A stretch of 64,000 bases of DNA from IMG/VR virus record IMGVR_UViG_3300033233_000004, positions 107,837-171,836 of that record; one strand, 5' to 3'. Below are positions 47,351 to 58,600 of the stretch, one piece after another. Within the stretch, counting starts at the first letter, position 1. Every line of letters begins with the position of its first letter. This DNA is from a virus. Under the pieces are notes generated by a model, which worked only from the letters and a program-made list of their open reading frames with translations, was not told where the DNA came from and did no database searches. Both the position numbers and the translations under genes were made by a program.

Positions 47351-50300
47351 TTTTCTTCTTTCGGCTGTTGAACTACTTGTACAAAGCGAATCTGTGTCCA
47401 ACCATCTTCCGTTGGAAACCCGGTGGATACGTCTTTATCGGGACTCATAGATTCTTCAAGAGAATTACCAAATATACCATGCACTTGACCAAGCTCTGGA
47501 TTAAGACTGGTAATCTTAACAAACCTATTAATATATTGACCTTGGAGTTGCGCTTGTCCTGCTCGTTGAAAAGACCATACTTGATTTTCACGTGCATACT
47601 GCCAAAAACGTTCTACATCCAATACTTGAGCACTAAGATATCCTATCCAATCAGCTTGTGTATTCATGTCTTCTCCAAACTTAAGTGATGCTACGGCTTC
47701 TTGCGTCGGTGTCGATTCTCCAACTTTCCGAGCTTCATATATCTCTTCATGTTGTTTTGGTGGAGTAAGACTATACGTGACATCACCAATCTTCACAGAC
47801 AACTTTCTACCAAGGGCTGTAGATTCATTACGCTTAATTGTCCATGGTTGACCTTCATCATTAATGTCTGTACGACGAACCATCCATACGTCATTTACTT
47901 GCATTTGTGCATACGCGTCAGCAAGTGGTATCCAAATCTCTGGTGGTTGACGTGGAATTTCATCCCATCCCATCTCTATAGTTTCACCCCGCTCGTGTTG
48001 ACGCGTAGCTTCATCTGCCATGTCTTGTACTGGTGGTGGAACGTTTTCCAAAGGTTCACGTACAACTTCCCCACCAGCATCAATAGGCGGAGTATCTGAA
48101 TACGACCAACTTGTACCATGCCTAAAAGCAAGGTCGCTGGCAAAATTTTCAGCATCGGGTTGGTTATTAAAAGATGATACAAAAGTATCTACTTCATCAG
48201 TTGTATTTAACCACCAAACACCCCACTCTGAATTCCCCACATCCATAGGAGCTACAAGTAATGTACGTTTTGATGTAGGTGTAATTGGGTCTTGTCCTAA
48301 TTCACGGAAAGAGTCAATAATATCACCAAATTTCAAAGATGCAAAATGAGGGGGGAACTTATCGTAGATTTTCTGAGCCTTATCAATTTGGTCTTGTATC
48401 AAAGACTCGTTATAAGGCATAATCTCAGAAGGAGACAATATTTGCGTATTCCAAGAACCACCAATCACACGTTTAGATGCATCAAATTCTACCACATAGA
48501 GAAAACCTTCATCTGGTATTTGTAACCATGGAGTACCACTACTTTTTCTCCAACTATTAAGAGTACGAGTATATTGAGCTTGTCCACGTTCGTAAATCTT
48601 CTTAATAGTAGCAGGAATACCAGCAAGAAACCACACATGCCATGGTAAAGGCCAGTGCTTGGCTGCTTGCTCTACATCCAAAAGAATTCTATCACCAACT
48701 TTATAAGTCGAAAGTTGACTAATAATGTCTGCAAACTTAAGCGAGGCAACAGGATTAATCAATGGTTCTACTGGCAATGCATACCACCGAGCACCGACTA
48801 ATCCATTGGTTCTTCGAAGCTGGATTTCGGCTGCATCTGGCTGTGCTTTGAAATAAACGATAACGTCTGGCCCCGAAGAGCGATACTGGCTTTTTAAGTA
48901 ACCAACATGTCCTTCTTGAATAGCCACCGCATGTATTTGCTTCACAACTCTATTATTATACCACCCCAACATTCTATCACCACCATCAAAATATACAAGC
49001 GTACTCAATATAGAAGCTGGTTGTTCTGATTGTGGTGGCATCTCTGATTTTTCCTGCATAGATGGCTGTCCAATAATGTCAGCTTGCTTCATAAACTCGA
49101 ACGTAAGTCCAGTATAGAGATGTGGTCTCAGTTCTTTCTCTGTTTGTGGCTGTGGTAATGTTTGTCCTTCATAATCAATCATTCTATATTGACTTGGGTC
49201 TGGCTTAGGGCGTGGGTGAGGCCAGTGTGCAGGTGCATAGAATTCATGCTCATTAAATGGACGTACATGTTCATCGTCATAATGCATTTTCTTGAGCATG
49301 TTACGATACGCTGTTTCACCAGTCTCATTATAGTAATCTGGATGATAGTAATTTTCCATCAAGTCCCAACTAATGTATTCCATCGGGTCTATTTCATCAA
49401 ATTCAGTATACCCCCGTTCTTCCATCAACTCTTCAAGCATGGCCTCATTGATAAATATGTCATCCCACGGTACAGTCCAACCATATGAGGCATACAGTAT
49501 TTCTTCAACACCATGCTGATACAATGGGGTGCCTGTATCCAACCAACCTTCTACTTGAACAAGATGTACACCATCAGCGAATTTCTTGGCATAGATAATC
49601 TTTGGGTTTTCCCACTCATCATTATCTTCCAGTAATTCCCAACCGTGTCTATGAGCATATCGACTAATCTCAGTTTCAAACTCGGCAGTTATCTTATTAT
49701 CTCGGTCAACTTCATGCTTCTTACGTGCCACAAACTTCTGAAATGATTCTACATGTTTCTTATGAGCATCTAACATCTGCTGTGGAGTCATACTCGGATA
49801 GTTCTCTTGAGAAACAGTTTGTGGCGGTGGATTTTCATTCTCTTCTATATCTTCGGATTCTGGTGGATGGACATACTCAGGATACTGGTCTGCTATTTCT
49901 TGAAGATACTCATCATAATCTTTTGGTTCGATGTTCTGAATGATGTCTGCTGTCTTGGATTTTCGATAATCATTCAAAACAAGTTCATATGGTTCTTCGT
50001 TTTTATGTACACGTACATTACCCATCTGGTCATCTTGGAAATTATTATGTAAACTTAATTCCCATGTAGAATCAGAAATATCAAAATAATAATCTTTTAT
50101 ATACTTTGTTATTTGTGGGTGTTCACCAATATATAAATATTGAAGGCTACCTAAATGTGATTTCCATACTTGATATGGTCGTATCATTTTTGGTAAATCT
50201 TCCCATTTAATTATCGGTCGAAGTTGGTTAAGAATATCAGCCGTCTTTGTTGGTGATACATCTTTCAGTTTTTCAAACTCTTTCTTAAGCTCTTGATAAC

Positions 50301-51021
50301 CTGCTGTATCCTGTTGATTCTTCTTTCGTAACAATTGTAATTGGTCAATCAATTGACGCTTACGGTCGTATTTTGAATCTGCAAACTTAAGACTTCCTTC
50401 ACCTGCTAACAATCGACCTTCCCATGGAGTGAGATTTGTTACCAATCCATCATAGGTTGCTACAACAATATGGTCATCCATACGATAATATTTATCATCA
50501 GAAGACTTCACATATAGAACTGAGTTAGCGGCTTCCTGTTCTTGATGTAATTGCATCCGCTCTTCAGCAGTTGGCATATATCCCAATTCGTATGCAGTAG
50601 GACGATGATATCTACGACTTTTATGTTGCACCACGAGTGGTATACCAGCATAACTAAGAAATCTATTCATCATGATAGCTGTATATTTCGTATACCAACC
50701 ACCATTGTCCAAGTCTACCTCATTAGGAAGGAATCTAATAATATCCGTATCATGATACTTAATACGTATAGAGAAATCATCAGGTTCAAATCTCACAGTA
50801 ATACCAGTAACAGGGTCATTAATCTTTTTACGGATGATAGTCTTGGATTCAATCTCAGTAGTTTCTGGCACTTTAAGTGTTTGAAAGAAGTCATTGAACA
50901 TACGCTGATAAATCGGATGACCCATTTGTATACGATTCATTGGGTCAATCTGACTGATGATGTCCGCAGTTTTGGTCAACCCACTTATCAGCTTGTTCCA
51001 TATGGTTTTAAACGTAATCAT
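47347..51021 (-). CDS. Giant modular protein B
   Basis: A 1224-residue protein with boundary motifs KTADIISQI (near 18), SLKFADS, KTADILNQL, KTADIIQNI, KQADIIGQP, SLKFADIISQL, SLKFGDIIDSF and SLKFGEDM. Between them lie beta-rich modules such as IRPYQVWKSHLGSLQYLYIG, YKVGDRILLDVEQ and ARENQVWSFQRAGQA, and long acidic linkers. Its start overlaps the stop of protein C as ATGA, and its stop overlaps the start of A. No enzyme motif is visible. Confidence 0.65.
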   Translation of the reverse strand: MITFKTIWNKLISGLTKTADIISQIDPMNRIQMGHPIYQRMFNDFFQTLKVPETTEIESKTIIRKKINDPVTGITVRFEPDDFSIRIKYHDTDIIRFLPNEVDLDNGGWYTKYTAIMMNRFLSYAGIPLVVQHKSRRYHRPTAYELGYMPTAEERMQLHQEQEAANSVLYVKSSDDKYYRMDDHIVVATYDGLVTNLTPWEGRLLAGEGSLKFADSKYDRKRQLIDQLQLLRKKNQQDTAGYQELKKEFEKLKDVSPTKTADILNQLRPIIKWEDLPKMIRPYQVWKSHLGSLQYLYIGEHPQITKYIKDYYFDISDSTWELSLHNNFQDDQMGNVRVHKNEEPYELVLNDYRKSKTADIIQNIEPKDYDEYLQEIADQYPEYVHPPESEDIEENENPPPQTVSQENYPSMTPQQMLDAHKKHVESFQKFVARKKHEVDRDNKITAEFETEISRYAHRHGWELLEDNDEWENPKIIYAKKFADGVHLVQVEGWLDTGTPLYQHGVEEILYASYGWTVPWDDIFINEAMLEELMEERGYTEFDEIDPMEYISWDLMENYYHPDYYNETGETAYRNMLKKMHYDDEHVRPFNEHEFYAPAHWPHPRPKPDPSQYRMIDYEGQTLPQPQTEKELRPHLYTGLTFEFMKQADIIGQPSMQEKSEMPPQSEQPASILSTLVYFDGGDRMLGWYNNRVVKQIHAVAIQEGHVGYLKSQYRSSGPDVIVYFKAQPDAAEIQLRRTNGLVGARWYALPVEPLINPVASLKFADIISQLSTYKVGDRILLDVEQAAKHWPLPWHVWFLAGIPATIKKIYERGQAQYTRTLNSWRKSSGTPWLQIPDEGFLYVVEFDASKRVIGGSWNTQILSPSEIMPYNESLIQDQIDKAQKIYDKFPPHFASLKFGDIIDSFRELGQDPITPTSKRTLLVAPMDVGNSEWGVWWLNTTDEVDTFVSSFNNQPDAENFASDLAFRHGTSWSYSDTPPIDAGGEVVREPLENVPPPVQDMADEATRQHERGETIEMGWDEIPRQPPEIWIPLADAYAQMQVNDVWMVRRTDINDEGQPWTIKRNESTALGRKLSVKIGDVTYSLTPPKQHEEIYEARKVGESTPTQEAVASLKFGEDMNTQADWIGYLSAQVLDVERFWQYARENQVWSFQRAGQAQLQGQYINRFVKITSLNPELGQVHGIFGNSLEESMSPDKDVSTGFPTEDGWTQIRFVQVVQQPKEEK

Positions 51022-54000
51022 ACTTGCACTTCTTGTTCTTCGTCCTTTTTTATTAAATTAAACCTTGGATAATCAAGACAATCACGAACTGGTTGTGGCA
51101 TGGTTGAAGTTTTAGAAGAGACTTTAATCAAGTCCGAATATACATTTTCGAACGGCATTTCCATTGTTAACAATTGCACGGGTGGTTCATGAAGTTTACT
51201 ATATACTCCAAATATAGCTGTCTTGTTTCGTAAATTAAAGCCTAAAAGAGTAATTGGACAATCATACACAAAATTGTAAATGGTTGGATATCCTGCATCA
51301 TAAACTTTCTGCTTGTAATCTGGAAGTAATTTCATATCCATATACTGCCATACTTGTTCAAAGGACTCAGTATCAGTGATGAATTCAAACGAATCACCAA
51401 TTCGATAAGTCCATACGTCACTTTGTTCCATATTCAAAATATCGGCTGTCTTGAATGCTTTGTCCACATTCTCCAATAGTTTAAGTACGCGCTTAGTATC
51501 TTCTTTTGAGTTGTTCCACTTCTTGAAATAGTCAACGTCGTTTTCAACTTTTATAATCATGTATCCTACGTCTGGATTATTCTTGTTATAATAAGCAAGT
51601 AATTTCTGTGGGTCAATTTCTCCATAGCCATCATAGAATTTACCTTTATACCATACAAAAGCATGTCCATCAGCACCGTAAGTTTCCATTTGTTCTGCAT
51701 TTGTAGCATCTACAGCAAACAATTCTGCTCCAAATAATTTACGGAACGCTCTTGCTATAGCAACGCAGTCACCGTTATCAACCAATGTCTCGGCTTGCAG
51801 TACTTCTTGATGTTTCTTGTCAAGAAATGGTAATGTTGTTCTGGTAGTATAAGGACGACGAGTTGCAGCTTCCTTAATGTTTCCTTGATATATACCCCTG
51901 TCGATTAGTATTTCATTAGGTGTATCTGGATAATAAGCTATGATACGATACGTTGGATATGATTCGGCAGAGACTTCACCGTATTCCTTGGCACTTCGTT
52001 TATCTTTCGTTACCCATATGAGTCGTTGTGCAGGGATAGATGCTAACGCCTTTTCTGACATAAGTACACGTAAATCCTTATTACCCAATTCATGACGTTC
52101 ATAGTTTATGACATCAAGTGCAGTTTTATTTCTTGGCATTGCACTGTCAGGGCCACCACGATAGAAATGAGTAGCTTCCTTCACTGAGAACTTGAGAGAA
52201 CCTAATCGTCGTGCTTTCATACGTTCTGCTATTGCAGCTAATTCTTGTGGGGTATATCCAGATAAATGATAATCTAAGTACATCTCTTCACCAGTCTCAT
52301 AATCACGTAAAGGATCAACATTCGAATATGTATCATCGTTGGCTTGTTCAGAAGCTCCGTAGTATTCTAACCACTTCACCGTTTGACCAACAATAGAATC
52401 AAACTCGGTGTCGTATTCCTCATCAGCCATATCTACTATGATTTCCTTACCTTCTTCATCTTCCCATCCTGTCTCAGCAAAATCACCAGTCTGTGCCGAT
52501 TCAGGAGTAATAATAGCATATGTGGTCTTGATACGTCTACCAGTTGGATATTCGTCGCGTAAGCCAGTGAGAATGTCAGAAAACTTTGGTACAGCAGAGA
52601 ACTTCAAACTACCAAACGCTATATTCCAATACTGTTTGAACTGAGGTGGAATTCTCGAACCATCTAATGTGTATGCAGCATAACGGTTGCCTAAATACTG
52701 AATCATATTAGCAAATAAGTACTCAAAACCCTGTGGTAGCGATGCCGATAGAATAGTCAACTCCATCTCACTTGGATTAAGCTTGAAGGTCATATTACCA
52801 ATTTTATGTTCCTTGTCTTCATATTGTGTATGTCCTTTGGTAGTCAAAATTAACTCGTATTGATTGTCTCCAACTTTTTTCACATCAAATAATTCAGCTA
52901 CTGTACCAGCAGTAGTCTCTGCTGACGATGTAGTTCGAGTCCAACCTTCCGGTGCCTCTCGTTTATCATCCAAGTATACTTTAATACCACCTAACGATTT
53001 CTTGACGATTACCTGACGATTACCTGACGATTGGGAACCTTGTTGACGTATGTCATTCTTGTACACATTGAATGCAGTAGGGTCATTTTCTTTCAACCAA
53101 TTACCAAATGGTAATCCAGATGCAAGTATTTCATTCGCTTGGTCGGCATAATGTGTCTCTGATGGCTCAAAGTCATTTAATAGTTCAATAGCACGTTTAT
53201 CCCAATCAACATCATCTTCTTGTGCACGGAAGTTCTGAATAATATCTCCAAATTTAAGTGATGCTACTGCATGGGTTAATGTATTCCTGAAATCGTTATT
53301 CACCAAACGGAACTTCATTGGTTGTACCCCATATGCATCCTTTGTCCATATAGTCGGTGGAAACTCAGGATGATTCATCCATTCCCTAATGAATTCCTCA
53401 TTGGTTAACCACGGTGCCCAAAAGCCTTGAGCTATTTTGAAACCTTTGTACTTGTAACCACCCCGATATCCTGATACATATTCATCAATAACTGTTGGGT
53501 CTATAACAAAGAGGTACTTGCCTAATTGAAATGGGTCTGATGCAGGTGACCAAACTTGATAAGGACGCATATATTGTGGCAATTCATCCCATGTAACAAC
53601 CATTTCTTCTGGTAGTTGTGCACCTATAATGTCTGCCGTTACCTGAACCTGTTTTGGCTTTAATAGATAATAAAATGCATCAATAGAGAAGAATAACCAA
53701 CTCCAACCGGAATGTGGCGTACCATAAGTTGTAAGTACTACATCATCTGGATGCAACACTGCGTCTCTCTTTGTAATACCAATATACTGGTTATTAGCCC
53801 ACAAGTCCTTCTTTAAGAATTGAGACTTAGCATGATTACCTTGTGTTTCTGGAAAGTCTGGACTGCCTAATTGTATTACAGTTACTGTCGATGTACGTGG
53901 ACTATTAGCCAAGAGTGGACGCATAGACGTATCCTTGACTTCCCATTCAGAATTTGGTAATGGTTGTGTACGTACTTCTGACATAGGGAAGTTAGATAAT

Positions 54001-55586
54001 ATATCTGCAAATTTGATATTGGTACCTATAGAGGCGGCTATCTTCCCTTCTTCATCAAATTTGTACTCATTAGCCCTAAAATTCTCCGCCATCTCTTCAT
54101 CATTAGGGGGTTGGTCTGCGGCTTCAAGCCACTTAGCATATTTCTTCTCCAAGTCAAAGAAGTAATCTGTAACGAGATTAGCAATAGCAGTTAATGCATC
54201 AGTCCAACTGAATCTTACACGTGAATATTGTTCCTCGGCTCCATGGTCTTCTACATGGGCTGTTTCATCATACCACTCAATATCAACAAGACCTTGCAAT
54301 AAGGCTTTCCATGCTGTCTTTGGAATAACTGGATGAATAGCCTGTGGAAATTTACGCTGTCGTTCACGAAAATACTTTAATAGAGATTTGGTGAATACCC
54401 CCCAATCCGAAACAATGATACCACATTCCACATTAAGTGGATTAGTACTTACCTCTTTTACCGTGAGCCTTAATCCATATGCCTTGGCATCATCTTCATA
54501 TTGAGATATTTCCTCATCAACATCCAATTGGTTCCAATAATAACGATAGTTCTCAACAGCTTTGTCCTTGATTTCATCGGGTAGTTGGTCATATGGAAGT
54601 GGAGTTTGAAAGTGCCAGTTACCTTCCTCATCTTCAAATGCAGGAGTAACAGAAATTATATCCGCAGTCTTCTTTGGTACTGGTACTAAATCCCTACGAA
54701 GATAGAACGCTCCTACTGGAATAGTTGACACGTCATATATTGGTTCATCGAGTGGAAAAGGTATTACTTGCCCTACTAAATCTTTATTATTTTCGTTCCA
54801 ATGATTCCATTCTGACGTATGCGGAAAATAAATACCAGTAACAATATATTCACGAAAAGGGGAATGCGGAATACTATCAAGACCAACACTCTTACTGATA
54901 ACTCTAACCTTATCTCCTATCTTAATATCAGGAATCTGAGAGATAATGTCTGCCGTTTTCGCCATAAACTCCTTCATTGATTCCACTGTGTCCACTGCTG
55001 AATCCCATACTAATGCATCCTTCTTGATGTATCCTGCTTTTACCAACTCGAAGACAGCATCCACCATTTGTTGACGATTAGATGCCCTCCACACACTAAC
55101 AGCAGAACCATCGGGATAGAATCGACCTATAACTGCTCCACCACCAATACCTTCATCGCCAGTTTTTGCATCACCACGATGATATTGTCCAACCATACCC
55201 ACTGTCAAGTTACCATCAGTATAAGAATAAGGAATACCAGTATCGTGCAATTGCATCAAATGTGCATTTTGATTCTCACTTAAAAAAGGATACATAGATT
55301 CGTTCTCATTTGATGCAATCTTATGCGTTGTCATGAATTTATTGAAGTGGTTCCAGTATTCAGGTAGATATTGTAGTAATCCAGCAGCATAAACTTCAAC
55401 AGCATATGCTGTCTGATACATAGGATCATTAGAGAAGCGGAAGTTCTGATAGTTAGTCTCCACCCAATCGTTTACAGCAGTTTGAAAGATGGGTATATTT
55501 TTCTCTCCAATGAGCTTTATCAATTGTCGCATAAGCTCAACTGACATAGCCGTCTTTTGGAATGTGATATTTAGGTTAGATTCCAT
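51018..55586 (-). CDS. Giant modular protein C with toxin-like domains
   Basis: About 1522 residues. Boundary motifs: KTADIISQI, KTADIISVT, IKFADILSNF, VTADIIGAQ, SLKFGDIIQNF, FSDILTGL, SLKFSVKE and KTADILNME. After SLKFSVKE a domain with THFYRGGPDS and RLIWVTKDKRSAKEYGEVSA resembles an ADP-ribosyltransferase fold; next, GDCVAIARAFRKLFG with DGHAFVWYKGKFYDGYG looks like a Cys-His papain/transglutaminase-like domain. GIKVYLDDKREAPEGWTRT near residue 870 recalls a receiver-like cREC domain. Start set at ATG 55586; a TTG lies two codons earlier. Catalysis is unproven. Confidence 0.65.
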   Translation of the reverse strand: MESNLNITFQKTAMSVELMRQLIKLIGEKNIPIFQTAVNDWVETNYQNFRFSNDPMYQTAYAVEVYAAGLLQYLPEYWNHFNKFMTTHKIASNENESMYPFLSENQNAHLMQLHDTGIPYSYTDGNLTVGMVGQYHRGDAKTGDEGIGGGAVIGRFYPDGSAVSVWRASNRQQMVDAVFELVKAGYIKKDALVWDSAVDTVESMKEFMAKTADIISQIPDIKIGDKVRVISKSVGLDSIPHSPFREYIVTGIYFPHTSEWNHWNENNKDLVGQVIPFPLDEPIYDVSTIPVGAFYLRRDLVPVPKKTADIISVTPAFEDEEGNWHFQTPLPYDQLPDEIKDKAVENYRYYWNQLDVDEEISQYEDDAKAYGLRLTVKEVSTNPLNVECGIIVSDWGVFTKSLLKYFRERQRKFPQAIHPVIPKTAWKALLQGLVDIEWYDETAHVEDHGAEEQYSRVRFSWTDALTAIANLVTDYFFDLEKKYAKWLEAADQPPNDEEMAENFRANEYKFDEEGKIAASIGTNIKFADILSNFPMSEVRTQPLPNSEWEVKDTSMRPLLANSPRTSTVTVIQLGSPDFPETQGNHAKSQFLKKDLWANNQYIGITKRDAVLHPDDVVLTTYGTPHSGWSWLFFSIDAFYYLLKPKQVQVTADIIGAQLPEEMVVTWDELPQYMRPYQVWSPASDPFQLGKYLFVIDPTVIDEYVSGYRGGYKYKGFKIAQGFWAPWLTNEEFIREWMNHPEFPPTIWTKDAYGVQPMKFRLVNNDFRNTLTHAVASLKFGDIIQNFRAQEDDVDWDKRAIELLNDFEPSETHYADQANEILASGLPFGNWLKENDPTAFNVYKNDIRQQGSQSSGNRQVIVKKSLGGIKVYLDDKREAPEGWTRTTSSAETTAGTVAELFDVKKVGDNQYELILTTKGHTQYEDKEHKIGNMTFKLNPSEMELTILSASLPQGFEYLFANMIQYLGNRYAAYTLDGSRIPPQFKQYWNIAFGSLKFSAVPKFSDILTGLRDEYPTGRRIKTTYAIITPESAQTGDFAETGWEDEEGKEIIVDMADEEYDTEFDSIVGQTVKWLEYYGASEQANDDTYSNVDPLRDYETGEEMYLDYHLSGYTPQELAAIAERMKARRLGSLKFSVKEATHFYRGGPDSAMPRNKTALDVINYERHELGNKDLRVLMSEKALASIPAQRLIWVTKDKRSAKEYGEVSAESYPTYRIIAYYPDTPNEILIDRGIYQGNIKEAATRRPYTTRTTLPFLDKKHQEVLQAETLVDNGDCVAIARAFRKLFGAELFAVDATNAEQMETYGADGHAFVWYKGKFYDGYGEIDPQKLLAYYNKNNPDVGYMIIKVENDVDYFKKWNNSKEDTKRVLKLLENVDKAFKTADILNMEQSDVWTYRIGDSFEFITDTESFEQVWQYMDMKLLPDYKQKVYDAGYPTIYNFVYDCPITLLGFNLRNKTAIFGVYSKLHEPPVQLLTMEMPFENVYSDLIKVSSKTSTMPQPVRDCLDYPRFNLIKKDEEQEVQV

Positions 55587-55615
55587 ATACAAAATATAGA
55601 TAAATGTTAATGCTT

Positions 55616-58600
55616 TTACTGATACGGTTCAGTATTGCCATCCATTTCTCGATAATCAGCATAAATATGAGTACCTTCCTTGGTTACTGCCTCATAATAA
55701 TCAGGATATATCCCAATGATGGTTACTGTATCCCCAATCTCCAATCTCAGGTGTTCACCATTCGTTACTTCCACATCAAATGGCATTGTGACAATGACTT
55801 TCACTGGATTTGGTTCTATGTCACCGCCACGATCTTGATTCACCCAAGCGTAGCGGTGGTCTTTGTAGATGAGTCGGGATATATCTACGTCTTTTTCATC
55901 TGGTTGAATTATATCTGCTGTCTTACCACCAAGATGGTGTTGCTGCTGTGAGACCCAATCTGGTACAGGGTCTTTGGTTACCCAAAACTGGTTGAAGTAT
56001 TCAAGTGGAAGAATAGATGTCACACCATCGACATACTGTGGGTCTACGCCCAGTGTAACGATTACAATGTCGAAGTCCCCAATTTTACTCAAGGCATATG
56101 ATGGTAAAGAGGAATCAGGATACTTCTGTAAAGCATTAAGTTTGGTACCAATATATACAATAGAAGATTTGCCAAACGTAAGATTATGCCATACGAATTG
56201 ACCTATGTGTAAATCTGGATGTTCAGGCTGTGGTTCGCCTACTATATCTGCTTTCTTAATAGGCGGATTATATTTCTTTTCCCATTCTTCTACTGGTACG
56301 AAATCACTATAAAGTTCGTATATCGGTGTGAATATCCAAGAGTCCTTTTCGTAAGGTGCATGCATTCTCACAACAGGCGTACCCGATGGAAGTTTTCTCA
56401 AATTATCTATGTTTAATGCACCACCGGGAACATAAGGCAATACCTCTTCAATAGGACTAATCATATCCACTACCCAACTTACTTGTGCTTGTGGGTCATC
56501 ATGCATGAATTCCTTACCAAGTAGACTTTCTGATGGATTAACAATATCTCCTATAATATCTGATGTCTTTTGAAGTTGCCATGCTATACGTTGCCATTCA
56601 TCTATAGTAGCCCATCGAAGACCGTGTATACGGGTTCTTTCGAATATAACAACAATAGCATTTTTATCAGCCATACCCCATAGAGAAAATGCTGGTGAGC
56701 CATATCGTGTTGCATCACCCCACGAAGGTTTTAAATCAGCTACTCGACCGACCGCTATTACATAGAAAGAATCGGATGGTTGTTGTGGTTGAATATACTT
56801 CTCACCAACTGTAGGTATACTAATAATGTCTGCTGTAGTTTCTATAGAACTATATTGTGAGAATTCTATTTGTTCCAATACACTTTCAGGAGTTCCTTCA
56901 AAATCCATTCTACCTTTTTGGTTACCTATTATTGACCCTGTATCTTCGTTAACGTATTCCACTCTTACTTTAGTATTGGGATTGAGTGTACGCAGATACT
57001 TAATCAAGGCATTCTTCGACTTACGTATGTCTGTTATCATAATGTTATTGAAGTATGTACGCAACCAGCCTTTATCAAGAAGGAATTTAATTTGTGTCCA
57101 TCTCTCCGTACCAGACAAATCTACATTATATTCCTTCTCGGCTATTTCTCTTGCAATAGCACCATGATCGTCTATACCACTTTCGTCATAATATGGCTCA
57201 CCATTAGGGTCGATAAATCCATAATGACCTTCAAGCTCGGAATACTTCTTAACACTTTGTTTGATGTACCTTGGATATTGGCTATAATCACCATAGACAA
57301 TAGATGGATACGCCTCACCTTCCAATTCACTATTGTCAGCAGTCTTTGAAGATGTTTGTTTAACAGGGGTGTCCACAATCAATTTCCATACGACAATACC
57401 AACGTTACCTTCTGTCTCACCGTCTTCTATAGCACGAGCGATAAGGTTTACCGTTTCTGGTCGCAGTGGACGTTTAGATGGATTGCCTTGTCGAACCCAC
57501 TTCAACTTCCAGCCAGCACCAGAAGTAATACCATAACGCACCAATAAAGCAATATCTTCTTTTGGCAAAGCTCCCACCAAGCCAATAATATCGGCAGTCT
57601 TTATAGTAGACTGTTCTTGTCGAGTATTCATAAATACATCCAAACGTTCTGCGTAAGGACGACTTGTGTTAAAAGAAGCATTATATACCACGACCATATC
57701 ATCCAATGAATCAATACTATACTTATACTTATTTTCCCAATTATCCAATTCCTTAATAGACATACCAAACTTTTCTTCAGCTTCTTTTCCAGTACATACA
57801 TCAAGAACGGTAACTATAGAATATGGGTATTCTCTATGTCTCCAAGTAGTACCAATAGCAATTGGATATTGCATTTTGTTAATTATATCCGCAGTACGAT
57901 GAATAGCCGCCTTTTTGTATAGACGAAAATTCTCACTAAATAATCCTATTGGTATATATATTACATCACGGGGATTATACGTATTTTCTGAATTGAATAT
58001 CGCTACAAAAAAATCAGTATTATTGTCTTTGTATTCTTGCCATGGTCTGTCTTGATTAGCAAAAGGATGACGATAACGAATATCCTTTAATGTACCTATA
58101 TCGAGTACTTCCCACTTAATACCGCCAGTTATATCTTTATTGGTATATATTTCTCCAATAGATATATTGAAATTTGGAATGTTAGAGATAATGTCTGCAA
58201 TCTTCTTCTGTGAACTTGGTACAAAAAGATAGTTCAACTCCTCAATAGTCAATGCCATATATTTCCATGAAAGTTCGTTATCAGCATAATACATACGCAA
58301 TAAACCAAACACTAATTGAGAATCGTTTGGTAACGATGTCTGAAATAGCGATCTATTTGTGTATGGCACATGAATAAACACATGGGCATGCTTCTTGCTC
58401 AGTTCCGCCTTTGTACCAAAATCCACTATTTCAAATGTAATAGTAGTAGGAAATTCATCGTTGGGATCATGGTCATATAACAACGCTGACATCTGATTAG
58501 GCTTAACAGTATAGATTGTACCTATTACTGGTTCAGTAGGGAATTGAGATAGTATATCAGCAGTGGTATCCAAAGGTTTCTCAACGTGTTCATAATAATC

